From: Planctomycetota bacterium
GTDB taxonomy: Bacteria; Planctomycetota; UBA8742; UBA2392
Assembly (NCBI GenBank): GCA_016712285.1
Contig: JADJRK010000001.1
Location: 2,480,001-2,544,000 of the forward strand
Direction of reading: 5' to 3'
DNA: 64,000 nucleotides
Shown: positions 51,416 through 60,275 of the stretch, in pieces
How positions within the stretch are numbered: the first letter of the stretch is position 1
Layout: each line of letters begins with the position of its first letter
Translations under genes and position numbers: made by a program
Notes under the pieces: model-generated
Seen by the model: only the letters and a program-made list of their open reading frames with translations
Databases searched by the model: none
What the model was told of the DNA's origin: nothing

Positions 51416-54400
51416 ATGATGCCATACGTGAAATCCTATATGCCCAACTGGTGCATGGTTCGCGTGACCGCTGCCCCCCAAAGCGGTGGCTCGGTGTACA
51501 CCTCGTTCCCTCATCTCGGTGACTTTCCGATCTATCTCTGGAACCAGATGGTTCCGTCGCAGGCCGTTACGATCTACTCATATCCGCCTTACAACTGCCC
51601 AACCAGCGGGCCCGCACAGCCGCCGGCCGGCTACACTATGCCTGCACCGCCTTCTCCGCCGCCATCGGGCGGGAGCGGCGGCGGACCAACGCAGCCGACT
51701 CCGCCATCCGGCGGCAGCGGCTATACGCCGCCAAGCAGCGGGCAACCGTTTGCCGGGCCTCCTGCCGCGCCATTGCACGCAGTGCGGCGGTTGACTCAGC
51801 CCAACCAGCCGACTGTGCCGGTGCAGTACCCAGTTGCTTCAGTGCCTGTTTCGGCGTACACGCCCGGCTACGGGCCAAGCGCGCCGGCCGGGGGCCAACC
51901 CGCCTGCCAATGCCAGCTCATTGTCTGGGGACCGGGCCAGGACCCCGAGATGATTGTGCCGCCGCAGGCGACCCAGGCGGCTGTGCAGGGTCAATTTGCG
52001 CAGTACACCAACGTTACGTTGCCGGGCGACGGCCAGCAGGTTTGGCAGGGCCGCTTCATCCTGTGGGCGATGCAGCCGATGGGCCCCGCCGCCATGTGGA
52101 GCATCGAGTGCCTTGACCGCCACGGCAACCGCAGCGACGCGCTGGAGTTCGACCACGACCAGGAGGGCGGGGCGACGGTCAGCGGCTTCAAATACATGCT
52201 GACGGGCGGGCCGGTGGAGTGCGGCGACGTGTTCGTGCGCTTTCGGTTCAGGCGCAAGGCGGGCGCGCAACCCAACCACCCGCAGGACCCGAACGACTAC
52301 TACCGAATCCGCGCCCAGTGGCCCTGGCCGGCAAGCGGAACGCCGGCGTTGTGCGAAGTAAGAGTAAGACTCGGCCAACAAACAGCCGCGCCGCAACCGC
52401 AACCGACGCCGCCCGCAGAGCCATCGTACTACGGCACACCCGAGCAGAGCCAATACTACTACGGCGAGCCGGAGCGGGCGCTGCCACCAGCGACAAGACC
52501 CGGTCCCCGAGGCGGCCAAACCCACGCCCCCGGCCCGATCTACCTCGATCAGGTAATCCCGCCCGGCCCGCCGGGAATAGGCGACAGGCCGCTGGGGGCG
52601 TCAATTCTCAATGAACTGATCAGCGAGGAGGCTAAGGAAAAGTGTCGCTGCCAGTTGATTGTCTGGGACCCGCTCCAATCTCCTAGCGATACGCCGGACG
52701 CCGGGAAAGCACAATCGGAAATACCCGACGAGTGGAAGTCTCTCGCCATTGATCGCAATGATGGAACGACCCTCCGCGGCAGATTCACGTTGCGCGGGCC
52801 TGTTGAAGAGACAGCATCGAGTAAGAAATGGCGCATTGAATTCCTCGACGCTACTGGCACCGTTACGGACTCTTGGGAGATACGAGACGCCGCCACGAGC
52901 ATGCATCCGTGGCAGCCAGCGTTGGAGGGTTCTCAACCTGTGCGTTGTGAGAACGACGAAGTGAGTTTTTGGTTCAGGCCAAGGACAACAGCCAATCCGA
53001 ATGATCCAGATGTCCCCGAACAAACGTACAAAATCCGTGCATACTGGGGAGAATCGTCGGCATCCGCGCAAGTTTCGTGCGAAGCAAAGCTGCGATTGAA
53101 CGGACTACCGTGCAGTTGCGAGTTGACAATACTCGATAGACCCCTCACGGCCATTGGACACAGGCCCTCGCCCGACAACGTTCTAGGATTCTGCCCCACA
53201 CTGACACAAAGGGCTTGTGCCTTCAACGAAACCTTGGCGCTCACGCTCGACCTCTTCGGTCCCACGAGGCCAAAAGGAAAGAAGAAGTACAACATCATCA
53301 TCACCAGCCGGTTGGGCACGCGGAAGGATGGTATTGAAAAGTATCAACCGCTGCAGTTCAAGCGTTTGGATAGCAAAGCAGATGACGACGGGGGGCGGTT
53401 GCCGATTCGCCCGGAGACTACCGACGCAAGCGGTATTCAATACTGGCCAGACAATGACTGGATGGTGAACCTGACTGAAAGCGAACCGTGTGATTCACAA
53501 CCGTTGCGCCTGCTGATCAAGCTGTCCAATGACAAAGATACGCTCCAACTCATCGGCAATGAACTCTATCAGCAGATTGAAGACGCTGGCCAGCTTGCTA
53601 GCGCACAAGTGAAGTCGTTCCTCATTGTTAGGGATCGCGAGTTACCGAACGGTTCCGACGTGCTCTGCGAGATCGAAGTTCCTCTGATGGTACGAGGCGG
53701 CCTCTGGGTTACCGGCATCCCTGAGTCGAGCGACTATGGCGCCAAGATTCTCGACGCCTTGCGGCGCCTGTGGAACCCGCCAGGCGGCCTCGGCGACGCA
53801 CCTTTTGGATGGATAGATGGGCGCCCGCCGGAAGACGGCGGCGTGGGTCAGATCGTGCCCACCCGCATGTTCCCTGAGTCGGAGCCCACGGTGTTCAAAG
53901 GCCGTCAACTCGTCTGGCGGTTCCTTTCCGGAACCTGTTGTGGCGTGATCATGCCCGGCGGCCCCGATGCTTGGACACCTTACAACCTCAATCACGCCTT
54001 TGCTCGCGGAGATCGGCACGAAGTTAGCGCCCAGCACTGGAACGGTACAAAGGGCACCCCTCCGACACACAGGATCCGCGACTGCGACGGAGCCGAGGTC
54101 CCCGCGCCTAGCAAAGCGGACAAGACGACAGTCCATGGAACCGGCAAGGGCGTGCCAGGTGTCGTCAAGGTCACCGGCGCCGTAATCAACGACACATTCG
54201 ACAAGTGGACGCTGTTCCGGCCAGACACGGACGCTGCCGGCACGCGAGTGTGGCGCATGCCACGGGCAAACGAAGGCAAGCCGGTCGTTACTCTGGCACG
54301 AGTACTGGCACATGAACTCGCGCACTTGGTGCAGGGCTGTGCAGGTAGCTCAACGATCGGCTTGCCCATCGCGGACGATGTTCCGTTGACGGGCGAGATA

Positions 54401-54529
54401 GGTGGGCGACGGTGGACGGCCACCAAAGAAGACTTCTCTGGCGACAAGGGTGAGTACGATGCAATCATCGGGTGGGAGAACCAGATTGCAATAGAACTTG
54501 GGGAGCTTCCGAGGTTCAAACATGTGTGA
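51416..54529 (+). CDS. Modular polymorphic protein with C-terminal M91-like metallopeptidase domain
   Basis: This is a 1037-aa protein. Residues 1-75 are unique. A Pro/Gly/Ser-rich hinge (about 76-160) leads to three tandem modules opened by a CxC pair and closed by a C: 164-320 (CQCQLIVWG), 410-562 (CRCQLIVWD) and 566-758 (CSCELTILD). Each has an RGRF-type strand and an FRFR / YxIRAxW pattern. The C-terminal domain (about 830-1037) carries zinc motif HELAH (966-970) and the ending ENQIAIELGELPR, close to the ENxIRxExGxPxR tail of M91 (NleD-type) toxins. ATG 51416 follows TGGAG. The first 400 residues are nearly identical to the protein at 57594; the rest is not. No signal peptide. The following lipoprotein gene overlaps its stop. 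A toxin role is inferred. Confidence 0.68.
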   Translation: MMPYVKSYMPNWCMVRVTAAPQSGGSVYTSFPHLGDFPIYLWNQMVPSQAVTIYSYPPYNCPTSGPAQPPAGYTMPAPPSPPPSGGSGGGPTQPTPPSGGSGYTPPSSGQPFAGPPAAPLHAVRRLTQPNQPTVPVQYPVASVPVSAYTPGYGPSAPAGGQPACQCQLIVWGPGQDPEMIVPPQATQAAVQGQFAQYTNVTLPGDGQQVWQGRFILWAMQPMGPAAMWSIECLDRHGNRSDALEFDHDQEGGATVSGFKYMLTGGPVECGDVFVRFRFRRKAGAQPNHPQDPNDYYRIRAQWPWPASGTPALCEVRVRLGQQTAAPQPQPTPPAEPSYYGTPEQSQYYYGEPERALPPATRPGPRGGQTHAPGPIYLDQVIPPGPPGIGDRPLGASILNELISEEAKEKCRCQLIVWDPLQSPSDTPDAGKAQSEIPDEWKSLAIDRNDGTTLRGRFTLRGPVEETASSKKWRIEFLDATGTVTDSWEIRDAATSMHPWQPALEGSQPVRCENDEVSFWFRPRTTANPNDPDVPEQTYKIRAYWGESSASAQVSCEAKLRLNGLPCSCELTILDRPLTAIGHRPSPDNVLGFCPTLTQRACAFNETLALTLDLFGPTRPKGKKKYNIIITSRLGTRKDGIEKYQPLQFKRLDSKADDDGGRLPIRPETTDASGIQYWPDNDWMVNLTESEPCDSQPLRLLIKLSNDKDTLQLIGNELYQQIEDAGQLASAQVKSFLIVRDRELPNGSDVLCEIEVPLMVRGGLWVTGIPESSDYGAKILDALRRLWNPPGGLGDAPFGWIDGRPPEDGGVGQIVPTRMFPESEPTVFKGRQLVWRFLSGTCCGVIMPGGPDAWTPYNLNHAFARGDRHEVSAQHWNGTKGTPPTHRIRDCDGAEVPAPSKADKTTVHGTGKGVPGVVKVTGAVINDTFDKWTLFRPDTDAAGTRVWRMPRANEGKPVVTLARVLAHELAHLVQGCAGSSTIGLPIADDVPLTGEIGGRRWTATKEDFSGDKGEYDAIIGWENQIAIELGELPRFKHV
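51659..52552 (+). repeat. Duplicated segment, copy 1 (constant part of the modular protein)
   Basis: This stretch is nearly identical by eye to 57818-58758, which has an extra Pro/Gly-rich repeat of about 50 bp. It encodes the hinge and the first CxC module. Similarity stops sharply on the 3' side. Confidence 0.85.
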
Positions 54530-55367
54530 CTTCCACATCAAGTCCGGTACTCTCTCTTCTTGCTGTGTATTGCTTGCGCTCATCGCGGCGACGTTCGTGC
54601 CAAGCTGTACTTGTCGGACCGTCGAGCTTCCGGGGGACTATCAGTTTCCAGTAGCAGGCAACCTTGTGGGGACGACGATTGGCGGAATCCCTCACATTGG
54701 GGCAGAAATGTTTCGCGACGTGCCGCCAAAGCGCTTGCTTCGAGAAGTAACGAACATTTCGTTTGGCCACAATTCCCAAGCTAGAGATGGGTACTTCTAT
54801 TGGGTACGCAACGCCGCCGTTCCCGACGTCGCTTATTCGATGCATTTCCAGCAGGCGCTGGCACCCGGGGCCGAACCTACACTTGAGCTTGGCTACTTAA
54901 TCAGTGCGGATGCCGAGTCGGAACAAATGGGACAGCACCTTTTCAGGCTACTTGTTGACGGAGTAACAAACGGAAGGTGGCGTATTGATCCTAATCTCGG
55001 ACACCACAACCCTGGCCCAGATGACCTCGTTGATCCGCGCGACCGCTCACTTGTCTGCGAGCTCTGGGTAGGACTTGATCCGGGTAAGGGTTATAGTGAT
55101 TCGGAAGTGGGACTAAGCGCTTACTTGGCGGCCGCTGTTATTTACGTTGGCGTCTATTACGACTACGATACGCTGCGAACCGCCGAGCATGGGGGTAACC
55201 CCCAGATGATTGGCAAGAGTCTTCCCAGAGTATTCATCCTTGGGAACCGTACAACATCTCACATCTACATGCTGGGCGAAAAGGAAAGCGTCCAGCTTCA
55301 TGACAAGGCGCTGGAACTGTACTTGCGGCTGGCAAAACTTAAGAGAGAGTTGTCCGAGAAGAAGTAG
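54522..55367 (+). CDS. Putative lipoprotein, partner gene of the M91-like protein
   Basis: This 281-aa protein has ATG 54522, overlapping the stop of the modular gene by 8 nt. It has a hydrophobic segment with Cys-rich lipobox-like ending (VLLALIAATFVPSC, about 17-30), then a beta-rich exported domain (DGYFYWVRNAAVPDVAYS, AYLAAAVIYVGVYYDYD) and a charged C-terminal helix (LELYLRLAKLKRELSEKK). Base composition is visibly lower in GC than the shared modules. Position and coupling match an immunity gene for a toxin, but no immunity family is recognised. No counterpart exists in copy 2, where an LRR gene takes the place. Confidence 0.6.
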   Translation: MCDFHIKSGTLSSCCVLLALIAATFVPSCTCRTVELPGDYQFPVAGNLVGTTIGGIPHIGAEMFRDVPPKRLLREVTNISFGHNSQARDGYFYWVRNAAVPDVAYSMHFQQALAPGAEPTLELGYLISADAESEQMGQHLFRLLVDGVTNGRWRIDPNLGHHNPGPDDLVDPRDRSLVCELWVGLDPGKGYSDSEVGLSAYLAAAVIYVGVYYDYDTLRTAEHGGNPQMIGKSLPRVFILGNRTTSHIYMLGEKESVQLHDKALELYLRLAKLKRELSEKK

Positions 55368-55410
55368 CGTGTTGTGGGTACCCCTGGCCGCGCTGTTGAT
55401 TTAGGACTGT

Positions 55411-57381
55411 ATGTCAACCACACCAAACAGAGTGGATTCCCGCCCCATGTTTGACGTCCAGTTCGCCGAGCAGCTTCGGCAACTGCGGTCCGCGACTGGA
55501 TTCGTGGTCGGTGACCGGTCGCCTGCCATTGCCTACTCCGACTACGCAACGTTCAAGGGGGCGTCCGCACATCTCGAAGTACCCCTCGATTCCGCGCAGC
55601 TGGACTCCGTCCTTGGCGGTGCTCGGGTCACTTCTGTCCGGGCGGACGTGGAGCCTGTCAAGCCGTTTGCGATGATGCCCGCCACCCCTGATTACAGCCG
55701 GCCGGATCAGGGCGTATTTGACGGCATGGAGGTTGCCGGTTCCGCGTTCGTCCCGCCCGCTCCGCCCGAAGGGCCGGCCGCCTTGATCCACTACGACGCC
55801 ACGCAGGACCCCGCGTACTACCACCAAGCGCCCCCGGCGCTGTCCGGTCCTCCGGCAGTGACCTTGCGCGAGCTGGTAGACACGCTGGGCATGCATCCGG
55901 GCGGGTCGGCGTTGATTCACCAGATCCACCAGGTGTGCGGCGCATTGCCCGGCAACGTCGGTCTCCTGCAAGAGCTCTCGCAGTACGTGAACCAGCCCCC
56001 CGGCCAGCACATTCCCGGCTACATGTTGGGCGGCGGCGTGGTGGGCGCGGGCGACGTAACCGGCCCCGGCGCGAGCACGGACAACGCCATAGCCCGCTAC
56101 GACGGCACCACCGGCAAGGTGATCCAGAACAGCGGCGTGTGGTTGAACGACGCCGGGCAGTTGCAGACGGACCATGCCTCGCCGATCCCTACGTACTCCT
56201 TCCAGTCGCCTCACGACATGTCGGGTATGGCCTGGGACGCTGATGTCGGCGAAGGACCGGCCCTGAAAGACACTAACGGTGACACGCAACTGCGCATCAC
56301 CACAGCCGGCGTGGAGATCGACAACGATCTGACCGTGGGCGACCTCACAGCGAACAGCCTCGACCTGACCACGCCGCTGCCCATAACCGAAGGGGGCACC
56401 GGCGCGGACAATGCACCAAGCGCGCGCACCAACCTGGGCCTTGAGATCGGCACCGACGTCTACACCCAACGCACAATCCTGGGCAACACATTTGCCGTGG
56501 GGACCCTTCTAACCACGGTCAATGTCACCAACGGCGACGGCGTCGCGGGCAACCCGACGATTGAAGCCCAATTGTCCGGCGAGATGCCGGTCGCCAACGG
56601 CGGCACCGGCGCAAGCACCGCAAGCGGGGCACGAACCAACCTTGGCTTGGGCAGTTTGGCTACGCTCAACACTGTCGGCACCAGCCAGATTGACAACGAC
56701 TCGGTCACTGACGCAAAGCTGCGCAACAGCGCGGCGCTGAGCGTAATCGGCCGCAGCGCCAACAGCATTGGCGACCCTGCCGACATCGCCGCCGGCAGCG
56801 ACCACCAGGTGCTGCGCCGCAGTGGCAGCGCCATCGGCTTCGGCGCGGTGAACCTCGCCAGCAGCGCAGCCGTCACCGGCGCATTGCCCGTTGCCAACGG
56901 CGGCACCGGCGCCACAGACGCAGCCACGGCCCGCACCAACCTGGGTGTGCAGAGTTCAGTGCTGTCGGTGATGACCTCGAACCTGAACATCTCGACTTCC
57001 ATGCAGACCACAGTGCTGGGCGGCGCGGTCGAAAACGGTGGCTGGTACGCCGTGGAGGGGCTGCTGCTGCTGACGACCAGCAACACGGTTGGGGTGCGCG
57101 TAGACTTCGATAACGGCAGTTGCACGCTGGACTCGATCACGTACAGCGTGATCAAGAACTCGGCGGGCACCCTGACAGCCGCCGCACCGAACACCTCGCG
57201 CAGCACGGACACGACGATCAACGCGGCGACGGTCACGAACTGCATGTTCTGGTTCAAGGGCTACTTCAAGGTGGATGCCTCGGGCGCGGGCAACCTGTTC
57301 ATGCGGGCAGACCGGGTGTCGGCGTCGGGCACGCAAACGCTGCTGGCTGGCTCGTGGATGCGCTTTACGAAGCTAGCCTGA
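55411..57381 (+). CDS. Phage tail-fibre-like protein
   Basis: This 656-aa protein has an N-terminal domain (1-215) that is Pro-rich and also found, truncated, at 62324. A linker with VTGPGASTDNAIARYDGTTG, a motif typical of phage fibres, follows. Three copies of the fibre repeat come next (PITEGGTGADNAPSARTNLG, PVANGGTGASTASGARTNLG and PVANGGTGATDAATARTNLG, near 325, 393 and 493). A C-terminal beta domain (about 510-656) resembles receptor-binding tips. There is no signal peptide. ATG 55411 follows AGGA. Its 3' end lies exactly at the junction with the second copy of the cassette. Confidence 0.78.
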   Translation: MSTTPNRVDSRPMFDVQFAEQLRQLRSATGFVVGDRSPAIAYSDYATFKGASAHLEVPLDSAQLDSVLGGARVTSVRADVEPVKPFAMMPATPDYSRPDQGVFDGMEVAGSAFVPPAPPEGPAALIHYDATQDPAYYHQAPPALSGPPAVTLRELVDTLGMHPGGSALIHQIHQVCGALPGNVGLLQELSQYVNQPPGQHIPGYMLGGGVVGAGDVTGPGASTDNAIARYDGTTGKVIQNSGVWLNDAGQLQTDHASPIPTYSFQSPHDMSGMAWDADVGEGPALKDTNGDTQLRITTAGVEIDNDLTVGDLTANSLDLTTPLPITEGGTGADNAPSARTNLGLEIGTDVYTQRTILGNTFAVGTLLTTVNVTNGDGVAGNPTIEAQLSGEMPVANGGTGASTASGARTNLGLGSLATLNTVGTSQIDNDSVTDAKLRNSAALSVIGRSANSIGDPADIAAGSDHQVLRRSGSAIGFGAVNLASSAAVTGALPVANGGTGATDAATARTNLGVQSSVLSVMTSNLNISTSMQTTVLGGAVENGGWYAVEGLLLLTTSNTVGVRVDFDNGSCTLDSITYSVIKNSAGTLTAAAPNTSRSTDTTINAATVTNCMFWFKGYFKVDASGAGNLFMRADRVSASGTQTLLAGSWMRFTKLA

Positions 57382-57555
57382 GGGCGCCGTTGATCGCGAG
57401 CAAGGCCAAGCGGCTGTACGGCGGCTGATGGCTTACTATGCCGAGTTGGTCAAGAAAGAGGATCCCGGCGCTAACGGCGAGCACTCCAGCCGGCCCACGA
57501 CGCTCGCACAGGCCCGGGTGCCTTTGCAGGACGGCGAGACAATGTCGGCCATGTA
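57377..57555 (+). pseudogene. In-frame fused remnant of the two small island genes
   Basis: The frame reads GAVDREQGQAAVRRLMAYYA then ELVKKEDP joined to GANGEHSSRPTTLAQARVPL then QDGETMSAM. It is the middle of the 63-aa protein fused in frame to the tail of the 80-aa protein. The WPFLG peptide and the Cys/Gly start are deleted. No start codon precedes the first part; ATG 57428 could still give 42 residues. It begins at the last codon of the fibre gene, marking the duplication breakpoint. Confidence 0.75.
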
Positions 57556-57593
57556 GCACACTGTGCCGCGCGGCGCCGGATACACTGGAGTGG

Positions 57594-60239
57594 ATGATGC
57601 CGTACCTAAGCGCTTACTATCCCTCGACCTGCCTGGTCACGATCAGCCCCGGGAGGCTGATCGGCGGCAGCGTGCTTATCAGCTATGGACCGACGAGCCA
57701 GCAGATTTCCTATTCGATCTGGCAGTACAACCAGATGTTCGCCAGCGCCCCGGATTTCAGGCACGTGTCGATTCCGCCGGGTTGCCCCAGTTCCCCGTTC
57801 CCGCCCTCCGCACCACCGCCATCGGGCGGGAGCGGCGGCGGTCCGACTCAACCGACGCCACCCTCCAGCGGTGGCGGGCTCCTGCCGCCCAGCAGCGGAC
57901 CAACGCAGCCGACTCCGCCATCCGGCGGCAGCGGCTATACGCCGCCAAGTAGCGGGCAGCCGTTTGCCGGGCCTCCCGCCGCGCCATTGCACGCGGTGCG
58001 GCGGTTGACTCAGCCCACCCAGCCGACTGTGGCGGTGCAGTACCCGGTTGCTTCAGTGCCTGTTTCGGCGTACACGCCCGGCTACGGGCCAAGCGCGCCT
58101 GCTGAGGGCCAACCCGGCTGCCAGTGCCAGCTCATTGTCTGGGGACCGGGCCAGGACCCCGAGATGATCGTGCCGCCGCAGGCCAGCCAGGCGGCTGTGC
58201 AGGGCCAGTTCGTCCAATACACCAACGTTACGCTGCCGGGTGACGGCCAGCAGGTTTGGCAGGGCCGCTTCATCCTGTGGGCGATGCAGCCGATGGGCCC
58301 GGCCGCGATGTGGAGCATCGAGTGCCTTGACCGCCACGGCAACCGCAGCGACGCGCTGGAGTTCGATTACGACCAGCAGGGCGGGGCGACGGTAAGCGGC
58401 TTCAAGTACATGCTGACGGGCGGGCCGGTGGAATGCGGCGACGTGTTTGTGCGCTTTCGGTTCAGGCGCAAGGCGGGCGCGCAACCCAACCACCCGCAGG
58501 ACCCGAACGACTACTACCGAATCCGCGCCCAATGGCCCTGGCCGGCAAGCGGAACGCCGGCATCGTGCGAAGTAAGAGTAAGAATCGGCGAGTACACAGC
58601 CGCGCCGCAACCACAACCGACGACACCAGCAGAGCCGTCGTACTACGGCACTCCCGAGCAGAGCCCATACTACTACGGCCAGCCGGAGCCGGCGCTGCCA
58701 CCGGCCACCACACCCAGGCCAGGAGGCGGCCAAACCCACGCCCCCGGCCCGATCTACCTGGACCAGGTAGTGCCGCCAGGGCCACCGGAGATAGCAGTCC
58801 CCCTCGGCGCGTCAGGAATAGCCGAACCGGTGAGTCAGGAAGAGGTTGACTGCGACTGCAACGGAGTCATGTCGCTGTCAGATGGTGGCCGTCTGGATAG
58901 CGCCGTGGGCACCGTCTCGAGAGGCAAGGCCGAGGCTATCAAACAGCGATTGCTGGTGTCACCACTGGACACATCTCGTACGGTGAAATTTCTCCGCTTC
59001 GGGGACATGCCCATGCCTCCGACAGGCCGCATCACTATCGACCCCGACACCAATGCTCCCATGCCTAATCCCGAGTATCCCCTTGACTCGTCGATAGTGA
59101 TGAAGCGCCTCGGAACAGTGAACAACTCCATCTACCTGTCGCCCGGCCCCTGGGCTGGGTTTCTTGATGACGAATGGGTAAATCTTACTTGTGGGTTTGT
59201 CGTTCAAATGCGCTGCGACGATGCCACGTGCGAACCTTTTCCAGTGCCGCACGGAAGGCCAGACTCGGAAACACCGAGTGTTTACTACCAATGGGTAGCA
59301 CCTGCGGAACCGGGCACCTATAGGCCAGGCACCTATCTCTCCGACCCACCAGCACATGGTTTTGACAATCACGTAGTTGGCTATCGGAACAACGTCACTG
59401 TGGACAATGGTATCCGCTTCATGTGGATCTGCGATTCACCCGGGCCAATTCTAGATAGCGGTGGCGGTCTCTGGCAGGCACTGTTTGGCGACCTCAAGAT
59501 GACCACCTATGACCCCACGCCCCCCAAGTACATTCGAGGAGGGCGCCATGGTGGGCATTTTCTAAACTGGAACCCCCTGCGAAACTTCTTTTCCCGCTCA
59601 CATGTGTACTGGTACCGGGGTGCGTTCTCCGTGAAGTGCAAGGTTGGGGGACGCACTGGTGAAGTTGGCGCAACGCACGTCTTCAGACACGGCTGGGCCA
59701 TGGTTACACAGATCATAGTGACTACCAGATGGCGCGTGATACCTTGGGAGGTAAACGGCAAGAAGGGACAGTTGATCTACAAACCGCCGCTTGTGCCTCC
59801 GGGACAGTGGGACTACACATTTTACCAGGAGCGCGTCCGCGAAGTTCACATAGGCAGAAGAGAGCGAGCCAGTCGCCTCATATCGGGTGAGTTTGTGCCT
59901 GATTGGAAACCTGGGGAAGGTATACCGCAGCGGCAGGCGGTGCAAGCAGACCTTCCCTGTGCGTATCTTAGCGAGCGGGAAATGGAAACAGGGTGGATCG
60001 CGGTTCTGGCCCGCTGCCATCGTGTTGATACCCCTGGAGAGACTGTCTCGGCAATCATTGAATCGCAGAAAAGTGCGGCGAAGGCGATCAAGGATGACGT
60101 GGAGTCAGATTACTCGGATATAGTAAAGGACCAATACTTTCCCAATACGCCTGCCCAACCGCGGAGCGGAATGCCAGGCGATTCTTCGCCAATGCCTCGG
60201 GGCGCCGACAGCGGATCCGGTATCATCCCTAGCCCCTAA
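57594..60239 (+). CDS. Modular polymorphic protein, copy 2, with different C-terminal half
   Basis: This is an 881-aa protein. It has the same start context as copy 1 (ACTGGAG then ATGATGCCGTA), a different first 70 residues, a longer Pro/Gly/Ser hinge and the same first CxC module (CQCQLIVWG to CEVRVRIG). After GPIYLDQV the sequence is unrelated: a VDCDC start, a Pro-rich beta region with several Cys (CGFVVQMRCDDATCEP), and a basic aromatic region (RGGRHGGHFLNWNPLRNFFS; HVYWYRGAFSVKCKVGGRTG). The tail is Ser/Pro-rich. No catalytic motif is recognised. GC content falls after the junction. It is followed after 36 bp by an LRR gene. By analogy with copy 1, the variable half may be an effector. 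Confidence 0.65.
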   Translation: MMPYLSAYYPSTCLVTISPGRLIGGSVLISYGPTSQQISYSIWQYNQMFASAPDFRHVSIPPGCPSSPFPPSAPPPSGGSGGGPTQPTPPSSGGGLLPPSSGPTQPTPPSGGSGYTPPSSGQPFAGPPAAPLHAVRRLTQPTQPTVAVQYPVASVPVSAYTPGYGPSAPAEGQPGCQCQLIVWGPGQDPEMIVPPQASQAAVQGQFVQYTNVTLPGDGQQVWQGRFILWAMQPMGPAAMWSIECLDRHGNRSDALEFDYDQQGGATVSGFKYMLTGGPVECGDVFVRFRFRRKAGAQPNHPQDPNDYYRIRAQWPWPASGTPASCEVRVRIGEYTAAPQPQPTTPAEPSYYGTPEQSPYYYGQPEPALPPATTPRPGGGQTHAPGPIYLDQVVPPGPPEIAVPLGASGIAEPVSQEEVDCDCNGVMSLSDGGRLDSAVGTVSRGKAEAIKQRLLVSPLDTSRTVKFLRFGDMPMPPTGRITIDPDTNAPMPNPEYPLDSSIVMKRLGTVNNSIYLSPGPWAGFLDDEWVNLTCGFVVQMRCDDATCEPFPVPHGRPDSETPSVYYQWVAPAEPGTYRPGTYLSDPPAHGFDNHVVGYRNNVTVDNGIRFMWICDSPGPILDSGGGLWQALFGDLKMTTYDPTPPKYIRGGRHGGHFLNWNPLRNFFSRSHVYWYRGAFSVKCKVGGRTGEVGATHVFRHGWAMVTQIIVTTRWRVIPWEVNGKKGQLIYKPPLVPPGQWDYTFYQERVREVHIGRRERASRLISGEFVPDWKPGEGIPQRQAVQADLPCAYLSEREMETGWIAVLARCHRVDTPGETVSAIIESQKSAAKAIKDDVESDYSDIVKDQYFPNTPAQPRSGMPGDSSPMPRGADSGSGIIPSP
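57818..58758 (+). repeat. Duplicated segment, copy 2 (constant part of the modular protein)
   Basis: This is the partner of 51659-52552, nearly identical by eye, with an extra GGSGGGPTQPTPPSSGGGLL-type hinge repeat. The 3' edge of similarity coincides with the switch to the variable C-terminal half. Confidence 0.85.
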
Positions 60240-60275
60240 CGACTACTAATTCGCGCCGCAGGCCGAAAGTACACT

